Source: Chitinophagaceae bacterium (lineage in GTDB: Bacteria > Bacteroidota > Bacteroidia > Chitinophagales > Chitinophagaceae). Taken from it: a stretch of 6,222 nt of DNA. How positions within the stretch are numbered: the first letter of the stretch is position 1; each line of letters opens with the position of its first letter. Below the pieces are notes generated by a model. That model worked only from the letters and a program-made list of their open reading frames with translations, did not search any database and was not told where the DNA came from. Of the stretch, positions 1 to 5,617 are shown in pieces. Position numbers and translations under genes: made by a program. Location: contig JALOMZ010000158.1 in the NCBI GenBank assembly GCA_025455205.1, forward strand, positions 1 through 6,222. The letters run 5' to 3'.

Positions 1-120
1 CGCGGCCGTGCCAGCAATTCCACCGGGACATCCGCCACGGACATCGTCAAGGAACGGTATGCGCGCGGTGAGATCGACCGCACCGAATACGAGCAGAAGC
101 TCCAGGACCTGAGGCGATGA
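1..120 (+). CDS. SHOCT-domain protein, C-terminal fragment (5' end outside the window)
   Basis: The frame is open from the first base and stops with TGA at 118-120, giving 39 residues. The last ~27 residues contain KERYARGEIDRTEYEQKL, the typical short C-terminal SHOCT helix pair (a KERYARGEI.. core followed by Y/F-E and an L-x-x-L end). SHOCT domains usually sit at the C-terminus of small membrane or oligomerising proteins, and their exact role is not established. Everything upstream, including any membrane segments, lies outside the window, so the protein's function cannot be given. The gene converges on the DUF411 fragment 69 bases downstream. Base composition is GC-rich (38 G/C in the first 60 bases) and differs from the Bacteroidota-like genes further along. 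This fits a proteobacterial origin, which is an inference. Confidence 0.8.
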   Translation, partial: RGRASNSTGTSATDIVKERYARGEIDRTEYEQKLQDLRR

Positions 121-189
121 ACAGCCGTTGCCGCGGCTCTGGGGAGCCACCGATACGCGGCGTTTCCATGATGCGGGTTTTGCTCGGAG

Positions 190-336
190 TCAGTGGGTCG
201 CGAAGACAGTCGTCTTCCCCGTCTTGTCGATGAGCAGCACCTGGTAATGCTCGGGTGTCGGAGACTCCATGCCTGGTGAGCCGGCGGGCATGCCGGGCAC
301 GGTCAACCCATGTGCGTCGGGGCGTTCCGCAAGCAG
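190..336 (-). CDS. DUF411 family putative metal-binding protein, C-terminal fragment (5'-truncated at a junction)
   Basis: Reading the minus strand into the TGA at 192-190 gives a 48-residue tail containing LLAERPDAHGLTVPGMPAGS, then PGME, then YQVLLIDKTGKTTVFATH. This is the characteristic end of DUF411 proteins (GL.VPGMP.GSPGME followed by Y.VL..D..GKT.VF). DUF411 proteins are small, about 140-155 residues, usually exported, and often encoded with copper or other heavy-metal resistance genes; a copper-binding role is presumed rather than proven. The frame stays open on the minus strand up to 612, but beyond about 336 it no longer resembles DUF411 and lies antisense to a well-supported DUF4403 gene. 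The gene is therefore taken as truncated, with its N-terminal cysteine-containing half missing. It converges on the SHOCT fragment. Confidence 0.75.
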   Translation of the reverse strand: MLAERPDAHGLTVPGMPAGSPGMESPTPEHYQVLLIDKTGKTTVFATH

Positions 337-337
337 C
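325..337. other. Chimeric junction between two unrelated gene pairs
   Basis: The DUF411 reading frame is recognisable on the minus strand from 190 up to about 336. The DUF4403 reading frame is recognisable on the plus strand only from about 331 onward (KQLETFSFKPFLRLAWDSLQ). Both genes lose their 5' halves at this same spot, in opposite orientation, and the apparent overlap is only a few bases (aagcag at 331-336). Composition and likely taxonomic source also change here. No transposase, terminal repeat or attachment-site signature is visible. Either an assembly join or a real recombination point would look like this; a join is more likely because neither gene survives. Confidence 0.65.
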
Positions 338-1149
338 TGGAGACCTTCAGCTTCAAGCCTTTTCTTCGGCTGGCCTGGGACAGCCTGCAGGCACCCTACC
401 CGGTGCCTGGCTTTGGCTACCTGCAGGTGCAGCCCTCGGCCCTGCGCATCAGCCAGGCCATCCTGCGCCGTGATTCCCTCTATCTCAGCGTGGGCATGAG
501 CGCCCGGCCCGAACTGAAGACCCTGCCGCAGGGCGAAAAGAGCAACCTGCCCAACCTTACCGATTTCAGGCTGCGCAACGGGTTTCGCCTCTACCTGTCG
601 CAAACCCTCCATTATGATTCACTCAGCGTGCTGCTCAATGCGCAGGTGGCCGGCCGGGAGTTTGTGGTTGGCAAGGGCCTTTTCCGCAAAACAGTACGCG
701 TGGATTCCGTGCGCCTGCAGGGAGGCGATGAAAAAATGTTTATCAAGGTCTTTGTGTCCAAAGCTGCCCGCGGCGTCTTCTACCTGGAGGGCAAACCGGC
801 CTGGGATGCCGCCAGGCAACAATTGTATTTCGACCAGCTCGATTTTCACCTGGAATCGCGGCAATGGCTGTTGAATTCCGCCAGCTACCTGCTGGATGGC
901 ACCCTCACCCAGCGGCTCCGGCAATACAGCACTTTCGACCTGGGCAGCCGGGTACAAGACATGATGAACGCCGTTGCCCGGCATATGAACCGGCCGCTGT
1001 ATCCGGGCGTGGACAGCCGCGGTACCATCCAGGCATTCAGCATTGATTCCATGCAGGCAGTGGCACAGGGCCTGCATGTGCAGGGCCGGGTAGAGGGCAA
1101 GCTCTGGGTGGATGTGGATGCGGCCCGCCTGTTGCAGCAGTGGCTCTGA
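331..1149 (+). CDS. DUF4403 family protein, 5'-truncated
   Basis: About 272 residues in frame to TGA at 1147-1149. The order of recognisable blocks matches the C-terminal two thirds of DUF4403 proteins: KPFLRLAWDSLQAPYPV near the start, a stretch of beta-strand-like repeats, a second module beginning LHYDSLSVLLNAQVAGREF, then VFYLEGKPAWDAARQQLYFD and LDFHLESRQWLLNSASYLLDG. Family members are usually about 450 residues, with an N-terminal lipoprotein or Sec signal. That part is absent, so localisation cannot be read here; an outer-envelope or periplasmic lipid-binding-like protein is the usual expectation, and the function is unknown. The nearest in-frame ATG is at 310, but codons 310-330 belong to the other side of the junction, so it is not a natural start. 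The gene ends 6 bases before the stop codon of the convergent gtrA-like gene. Confidence 0.8.
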   Translation, partial: KQLETFSFKPFLRLAWDSLQAPYPVPGFGYLQVQPSALRISQAILRRDSLYLSVGMSARPELKTLPQGEKSNLPNLTDFRLRNGFRLYLSQTLHYDSLSVLLNAQVAGREFVVGKGLFRKTVRVDSVRLQGGDEKMFIKVFVSKAARGVFYLEGKPAWDAARQQLYFDQLDFHLESRQWLLNSASYLLDGTLTQRLRQYSTFDLGSRVQDMMNAVARHMNRPLYPGVDSRGTIQAFSIDSMQAVAQGLHVQGRVEGKLWVDVDAARLLQQWL

Positions 1150-1179
1150 GGGCGCTCAGGATTCAGCCCGTTTTTTTTT
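1146..1179 (+). terminator. Candidate Rho-independent terminator after the DUF4403 gene
   Basis: GGGC at 1150-1153 can pair with GCCC at 1166-1169, followed after one G by nine T (1171-1179). An alternative small hairpin, CTGAG (1146-1150) with CTCAG (1155-1159), has a GGCG loop. The stems are short (4-5 bp), so termination strength is uncertain. The element overlaps the DUF4403 stop and the last codons of the convergent GtrA gene, where the T-run is the complement of three AAA lysine codons. Confidence 0.35.
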
Positions 1180-1644
1180 CCGGAAGGCAAAATGCTTTTG
1201 GGCCATGTAGCTGAAAGTAATGACAATGGCCGTGTTGATGATCTGCGCAATGGTGGGGTAGAAGTGCAGCAGGTCTACCATGATCTTCAGGTTAACATAG
1301 TTGAGCAGCACACTGCCGGCGGTGGAAAGCATGTACCGCATCAGCTGTTGGCGGCCCCGCAGCGCACTGCCGGAAAACACCACGTAGCGGGCCATGTAAA
1401 ATCCCAGCGGGAAGGTGAGCAGGAAGGAGATGACCATGGCCGCAATATGCGGGCTGAGCGTTACCAGTGGCGTATGCAGCAGCTGCTTGCGGAGCACGAA
1501 ATTGTAGGTCACAAAAAAGATCAGGATGCTCAGCAGGGTATTGCCGCCACCACAGGCAGCATAATAGAAGGTTTGCCGGGGCAGGAACCGCCGGAAGAGC
1601 GGATACAGCCAGTCCAATATTTTTATGATGAGTTGCGAAAGCAT
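1156..1644 (-). CDS. GtrA family membrane protein
   Basis: A complete 162-residue protein with four hydrophobic segments at about residues 26-50, 66-90, 103-125 and 130-150, and a basic C-terminal tail (FRKKKRAES). The size, the four-helix plan, the glycine-rich CGGGNT in the first helix and the ending NTAIVITFSYMAQKHFAF match the GtrA family. Characterised members act in the inner membrane, moving or handling polyprenyl-phosphate-linked sugars for surface polysaccharide or teichoic-acid glycosylation; substrate cannot be told from sequence. The ATG at 1644 is preferred. The frame extends to a TTG at 1677, but that would add 11 residues (MQSGYLWPRPK) unlike the family start and would overlap the likely promoter. 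It is divergent from argS with a 95-bp gap and convergent with DUF4403 with a 6-bp gap. No GtrB-like glycosyltransferase partner lies in the window. Confidence 0.85.
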   Translation of the reverse strand: MLSQLIIKILDWLYPLFRRFLPRQTFYYAACGGGNTLLSILIFFVTYNFVLRKQLLHTPLVTLSPHIAAMVISFLLTFPLGFYMARYVVFSGSALRGRQQLMRYMLSTAGSVLLNYVNLKIMVDLLHFYPTIAQIINTAIVITFSYMAQKHFAFRKKKRAES

Positions 1645-1657
1645 TTTTGGGCGGGGC

Positions 1658-1665
1658 CAAAGGTA
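1658..1665 (-). promoter_or_regulatory. Candidate Bacteroidota -7 box for the GtrA gene
   Basis: The minus strand reads TACCTTTG, matching the Bacteroidota -7 consensus TAnnTTTG. It lies 13 bases upstream of the ATG at 1644, which would leave a very short leader. No good TTTG -33 element is seen at the expected spacing. Supported by consensus match only. Confidence 0.35.
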
Positions 1666-1677
1666 GCCGGATTGCAA

Positions 1678-1685
1678 TACATTTG
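1678..1685 (+). promoter_or_regulatory. Candidate Bacteroidota -7 box for argS
   Basis: The plus strand reads TACATTTG, an exact fit to TAnnTTTG, 54 bases upstream of the argS ATG. This would give a leader of about 50 nt. A TTTG occurs at 1646-1649, but its 28-base spacing is longer than usual, so the -33 element is unclear. A small hairpin, AGCCC (1687-1691) with GGGCT (1697-1701), follows at once. Confidence 0.4.
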
Positions 1686-1739
1686 CAGCCCTCTGCGGGC
1701 TACAGCCTGCGGGGATAACAACCGATCAAGAAAATCACG

Positions 1740-3641
1740 ATGATGCTGATAGGCAATTACCTCAAAAACCTGACCCAACAGGCACTGCAGGCACTGTATG
1801 AATTGCAGGTGGAAGCCGCCCAGGTAACACTCAATGAAACCAAGCCGGAATTTGAAGGAGACTATACCATTGTACTGTTCCAGTTTGTAAAGCAGGCCCG
1901 CCGCTCTCCGGAGCAGATGGGGCAGGAAGTGGGCGCCTGGATGGTGGCCAATAGTGCGGGCAACCTCAGCGGATTCAACGTGATAAAGGGCTTTCTCAAC
2001 CTGAGCGTGGCGGAGTCTTACTGGATTGAATTCCTTGGCCAGAACAACCGCCCCGACTTTGGCGCCCAGCCAGCAAACGGCCGCAAGGTGATGGTGGAAT
2101 ACTCTTCGCCCAACACCAACAAGCCCCTGCACCTGGGCCACCTGCGCAACAATTTCCTGGGCTGGAGCGTGGCCGAACTGTACAAGTGGAATGGGTATGA
2201 TGTGCGTAAAACCTGCATTGTGAACGACCGGGGCGTACATATCTGCAAGAGCATGCTGGCTTGGAAGAAATTTGGCGAAGGGGCCACACCGGAAAGCACC
2301 GGCATCAAAGGAGACCACCTGGTAGGTGACTTTTACGTGCGCTTCGAAAACGAGCTGCGGGTGCAGTCGGCACCCGTGCTGGAGGCCCTCATGCAGGGGC
2401 AGCCTGTGGCCGGTATGGAGGCTGAGGCGGCCGCCAAAGCCCTGGTGCTGTACAACAAACTGCAGGAAGCCGATCTGCCGCAGGAGAAGGCCGCAGAAAT
2501 AAAGGATGAGCTAAAGGAGATGGCCCGCAATGCCACGCCTATTATGCAGGAAGTGCGGCAGATGCTGCTTAAATGGGAGCAGGGGGATGAGGAAGTACTG
2601 TCTGTGTGGCGTATGATGAACGGCTGGGTATATGCCGGCTTTGATGAAACCTACCGCCGCATTGGCAGCGATTTTGAAACCATGTATTACGAAAGTGATA
2701 CCTACCTGCTGGGAAAGGAATATGTGGAAGAAGGACTGGCCAGTGGCGTATTCTATCGTAAAGAAGACGGCAGCGTATGGATAGACCTTACCGCCGAAGG
2801 ACTCGACGAGAAGCTGGTGCTAAGAAAGGATGGTACTTCTGTATACATCACGCAGGATATAGGCCTGGCCAAAAAGAAATACCAGGACTACCCCATGGAG
2901 CAAAGCGTGTATGTAATAGGCGATGAGCAGAATTACCACATGCACGTGCTGCAGCTGATCTGTAAAAAACTGGGCATGCCCTTTGCGGATGGGATTCATC
3001 ACCTGAGCTATGGCATGGTGGATCTTCCCACCGGCAGAATGAAAAGCCGCGAAGGCACGGTGGTGGATGCGGATGACCTCTGTGATGAAATGGAAAAAGT
3101 GGCAGCCGATAAAACCCGCGAATTGGGGAAGGTAGCCGATTTTACAGAAGAGGAGCTAAAGGTGCTGTACCACACCCTTGGAATGGGTGCCCTCAAGTTT
3201 TACCTGTTGCGCGTTGACCCGAAGAAGCGCATGGTGTTCAATCCGGAAGAGTCCATTGACTTCCATGGATTCACCGGACCCTTCATCCAGTACAGCTATG
3301 CCCGTATCCAGTCGGTATTGCGCAAGGCGGGCTGGAATGCACAGCAACGCCAGGCCATCACCATCAACCAACTGTTGCCGCTGGAGAAGAAACTGATTGT
3401 GCAGATGGAGCAGTTCCCCGGAGTGCTGCAGGCCGCTTGCCAGGATATGAATCCCAGCCATGTAGCCAACTATGCCTTCAGCCTGGCCAAAACCTTCAAC
3501 GCCTTCTATACAGAGCATTCCATTGCCAATGCAGAAAGCGAAGAGAGCAGGGTGCTGCGTCTGCATATCAGCGAACTCACGTCCAGTATCATTGCGAATG
3601 CCATGCGGGTGCTGGGTATTGCGGTGCCGGCACGCATGTAA
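1740..3641 (+). CDS. argS: Arginyl-tRNA synthetase (class I, EC 6.1.1.19)
   Basis: A complete 633-residue cytoplasmic enzyme that charges tRNA-Arg with arginine using ATP. An N-terminal additional domain spans about residues 1-100. The class I HIGH signature is in YSSPNTNKPLHLGHLRN (HLGH at 131-134). Other conserved blocks are VNDRGVHICKSM (161-172), the WVYAGFDETYRRIGSDF region (296-312), YVIGDEQNYHMHVL (391-404) and the ArgRS form of KMSKS, MKSREGT (434-440). A DALR-type anticodon-binding domain covers about 515-633 and ends in the usual LGI.VP.RM. The segment at about 208-285 (charged helices, then NATPIMQEVRQMLLKWEQGD) is the connective insertion expected in Bacteroidota homologues. ATG codons occur at 1740 and 1743 and either could be used; there is no clear Shine-Dalgarno, but the upstream bases are A-rich (aagaaaatcacg). 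All catalytic motifs are intact and the length is normal. Confidence 0.97.
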   Translation: MMLIGNYLKNLTQQALQALYELQVEAAQVTLNETKPEFEGDYTIVLFQFVKQARRSPEQMGQEVGAWMVANSAGNLSGFNVIKGFLNLSVAESYWIEFLGQNNRPDFGAQPANGRKVMVEYSSPNTNKPLHLGHLRNNFLGWSVAELYKWNGYDVRKTCIVNDRGVHICKSMLAWKKFGEGATPESTGIKGDHLVGDFYVRFENELRVQSAPVLEALMQGQPVAGMEAEAAAKALVLYNKLQEADLPQEKAAEIKDELKEMARNATPIMQEVRQMLLKWEQGDEEVLSVWRMMNGWVYAGFDETYRRIGSDFETMYYESDTYLLGKEYVEEGLASGVFYRKEDGSVWIDLTAEGLDEKLVLRKDGTSVYITQDIGLAKKKYQDYPMEQSVYVIGDEQNYHMHVLQLICKKLGMPFADGIHHLSYGMVDLPTGRMKSREGTVVDADDLCDEMEKVAADKTRELGKVADFTEEELKVLYHTLGMGALKFYLLRVDPKKRMVFNPEESIDFHGFTGPFIQYSYARIQSVLRKAGWNAQQRQAITINQLLPLEKKLIVQMEQFPGVLQAACQDMNPSHVANYAFSLAKTFNAFYTEHSIANAESEESRVLRLHISELTSSIIANAMRVLGIAVPARM

Positions 3642-3711
3642 AGCCATGTGGAAATGGCGTTTGCACTGCCGTCTGTAAAATCTCACATAGCATTAACAGC
3701 CGGAAAGTGTC

Positions 3712-3764
3712 TGGCTGGATAATTTAGTCAGCCAAACACCGTTTCTGACTGTCTTATCCAGCTA
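3712..3764. repeat. Nested inverted repeat (long imperfect hairpin) between argS and the barrel-protein gene
   Basis: Three coaxial arm pairs can be read. The outer pair is TGGCTGGATAA (3712-3722) with TTATCCAGCTA (3754-3764), 11 bp including one G-U. The middle pair is AGTCAG (3726-3731) with CTGACT (3745-3750), 6 bp. The inner pair is AAAC (3734-3737) with GTTT (3741-3744), closing on ACC. A 3x3 internal loop and a 2-nt bulge separate them. There is no T-run on either side, so it is not a classical terminator. It ends 11 bases before the ATG at 3776, so as RNA it would lie in the 5' leader of the barrel-protein gene if transcription starts upstream. A dimeric-regulator operator, a leader RNA structure or a small palindromic repeat are all possible. 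Confidence 0.6.
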
Positions 3765-3775
3765 ACGCCCACCGT

Positions 3776-5617
3776 ATGCCCAAACTTACCCTGCTTCTTG
3801 CAGCCCTGCTCTTTACCAGTATTGCTTTTGCCCAGTCTCCGGTAATAACCGGCCAGGTAACAGACACTTCAGAAAACCGCATTTTGGGCCAGGCAGTGGT
3901 GGCCCTGCTCCGGCCTGCAGATTCTGTATTGCTCAGGTTTGTACGCACCAATCCCCAGGGGAAATTTACAATACCAGCACCCAAGGAAGGCAGGTATCTG
4001 CTGCTGATCACCTATCCGGGCTATGCGGATCACGCTGATTACATTGATGTGGAAGGGGTTACCGATGTGGGTGTCATTAACATGCTCACCCGGGCGGTAG
4101 TGCTGCAGAACGTGATTGTACGGGGCAGTGCCATTCGCATGAAGGGAGATACCCTGGCATTTGTAGCCGACAGCTTCAAGGTGCGGGAAGGAGCCACAGT
4201 AGAAGACCTGCTCAGGCGCCTGCCTGGATTATCAGTAAACAGTAACGGAGAGATTACGGCGCAAGGGCAGCGCGTAGAAAAGGTGCTGGTGGATGGCGAT
4301 GAGTTCTTTGGCGATGATCCCACCCTGGCTACCCGCAATTTGCAGGCCCTGGCAGTGAAAGAAGTGCAGGTGTTTGATAAGAAAAGTGATCAGGCCACTT
4401 TTACCGGGGTAGATGACGGACAATCGCAGAAAACCATTAACCTGAAACTCAAGGATGAGTTCAAACGGGGTTATTTCGGCAAAGTAAAATTGGGTGGTGG
4501 ATTGCCGGACCGGTGGGAAAACCAGGCAATGCTGAATGCCTTTAAAGACAAACGCAAACTTAGTGTGTATGGCATAGCCGCCAATACCAACAACACCGGC
4601 CTGGGCTGGAATGAAGAACGGCAGTTTGGCGGTAGCATGAATACCAATACCGAAATAGGCGACGACGGCAGCATTATGATGTCCAGTATGGCCGACGAGT
4701 TTGGCGGAACCGGCGGCTATTATGGAGAAGGATTGCCGCAGAGCTGGAGCCTGGGCACCAGTTATGCCAACAAATGGAACCAGAACAGGAGCCAGGTAAA
4801 CGGTGCCTACAGGTATCAGCAACTGAAGACGGAAGCAAATACCAGCGTAACCACCCAGAATATTTTACCCGATACGCAGTTTTTCAATAACCAGCGCGGG
4901 CAGAATATCTCCGACCGCTGGCGCCATAAGGCACTGGCAAGGTCGGAAATGTTCATAGACAGCAGCCAGTCTGTGACGTTCAACCTGAACGGTTCTTATG
5001 GCGAAAACAGCACCTACAATCATTTCCTGAGCGAAGCGCTCAATAGCAAACAACTGCCGGTAAACCGCAGCGACCGCACCACCACAGGCAGCGGAACCCA
5101 AACCCAGTTTACTGGCTCGGCGCTGTATAAACTCAGGCTGAAGAAAAAAGGTCGTACGCTTTCTGTGAGCCTTTCCAACAACTACAGCAATAATTCCAGT
5201 GATGGATTTCTGCTCACCTATAACGAGTTCTACACGGAGGCGGGTCTGTTCAGAAGGGATACTGTTGACCAGAAAAAGGAGAACCTCACCTGGTCTAATT
5301 CGGCATCGGGAAGGATTGCCTATACGGAACCGCTGGGCAAAAACGGCATAGTGGAGGTGAATTACGGCTATACGCATACGAACAGCCGCCAGGAACGCCT
5401 GAGTTTTGATAAAGAAAATGGCAAATACGACGCACTGAATGAACTCTTTTCGAACGACTTCAGGTTTAAGACCGGTGTCAATCGTACGGGTGCGGGGTAC
5501 AGGTTCAATGGTAAAACAGTGCAGTTTGGTCTTGGTAGCGATATCGCCTTTAATGATTGGCAGCAGGACGACCTGTTCAGGGATACCCTGAGAACCTATC
5601 GAGCCCGTGGCCGATAA
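3776..5617 (+). CDS. Outer-membrane beta-barrel / TonB-dependent receptor-type protein, N-terminal part (frame broken near 5600)
   Basis: 613 residues before a premature TAA. Residues 1-19 form a Sec signal peptide with a likely cut at AFA|QSP. Residues ~22-105 form a carboxypeptidase-regulatory-like beta-sandwich (VITGQVTDTSENRILGQAVV...TNPQGKFTIPAP). Residues ~108-205 form a plug domain with VEDLLRRLPGLSV and LVDGDEFFGDDPTLAT. From ~225 an aromatic-rich beta-barrel begins, of the type common in Chitinophagaceae (OMP beta-barrel family 3-like). Such proteins sit in the outer membrane and are probably energy-coupled importers; the ligand is unknown, no SusD-type lipoprotein is visible, and I could not identify a TonB box. 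The last five codons (RARGR, 5600-5614) are out-of-frame readthrough past Y608. The natural protein continues in another frame from about 5592-5601. No Shine-Dalgarno precedes the ATG; the start is fixed by the signal peptide. Confidence 0.9.
   Translation: MPKLTLLLAALLFTSIAFAQSPVITGQVTDTSENRILGQAVVALLRPADSVLLRFVRTNPQGKFTIPAPKEGRYLLLITYPGYADHADYIDVEGVTDVGVINMLTRAVVLQNVIVRGSAIRMKGDTLAFVADSFKVREGATVEDLLRRLPGLSVNSNGEITAQGQRVEKVLVDGDEFFGDDPTLATRNLQALAVKEVQVFDKKSDQATFTGVDDGQSQKTINLKLKDEFKRGYFGKVKLGGGLPDRWENQAMLNAFKDKRKLSVYGIAANTNNTGLGWNEERQFGGSMNTNTEIGDDGSIMMSSMADEFGGTGGYYGEGLPQSWSLGTSYANKWNQNRSQVNGAYRYQQLKTEANTSVTTQNILPDTQFFNNQRGQNISDRWRHKALARSEMFIDSSQSVTFNLNGSYGENSTYNHFLSEALNSKQLPVNRSDRTTTGSGTQTQFTGSALYKLRLKKKGRTLSVSLSNNYSNNSSDGFLLTYNEFYTEAGLFRRDTVDQKKENLTWSNSASGRIAYTEPLGKNGIVEVNYGYTHTNSRQERLSFDKENGKYDALNELFSNDFRFKTGVNRTGAGYRFNGKTVQFGLGSDIAFNDWQQDDLFRDTLRTYRARGR
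5592..5603 (+). other. Frame break with apparent internal deletion in the barrel gene
   Basis: The upstream frame is family-like up to DTLRTY (ending at 5599), and the downstream frame becomes family-like from about PIEPVADNND (5595 onward). In relatives, from recollection of the family, these blocks are separated by roughly 35-45 residues (a TNLFP.A-like strand, then strands leading to the QPTI.Q.QPV motif). The gene therefore seems to have lost about 100-135 bases, not a multiple of three. No homopolymer or slippery heptamer is present, so programmed frameshifting is unlikely. A real deletion or an assembly error both fit. Confidence 0.65.

Noticed and set aside
135..148. Hairpin GGCTC/GAGCC between the SHOCT and DUF411 tails as a shared terminator
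   Set aside because: A 5-bp stem with a 4-nt loop is present, but no T-rich tract follows on either strand.
310..330. ATG at 310 as the natural start of the DUF4403 protein
   Set aside because: It lies on the DUF411 side of the junction, lacks a signal sequence, and gives a protein missing the N-terminal part of the family.
190..612. Minus-strand open frame read as one complete 140-residue gene
   Set aside because: Only the last 48 residues look like DUF411. Upstream of about 336 the frame is antisense to clear DUF4403 coding sequence and has low-complexity, unfamiliar content.
1192..1743. Plus-strand open frame of 183 codons overlapping the GtrA gene
   Set aside because: Its composition is that of an antisense shadow (rich in Gln, His, Gly and Glu, with no family resemblance), while the minus strand encodes a clear four-helix membrane protein.
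1623..2318. Long minus-strand open frame opposite the start of argS
   Set aside because: Antisense to conserved ArgRS motifs including HIGH; no recognisable domain.
3643..3658. Hairpin GCCAT/ATGGC after the argS stop as a terminator
   Set aside because: Only a 5-bp stem with no following T-run; too weak to call.
3156..3686. Minus-strand open frame opposite the end of argS
   Set aside because: Antisense to the anticodon-binding domain; no recognisable domain.
5592..5603. Programmed ribosomal frameshift in the barrel gene
   Set aside because: No slippery heptamer or homopolymer is present, and a block of conserved residues appears to be missing, which frameshifting cannot explain.
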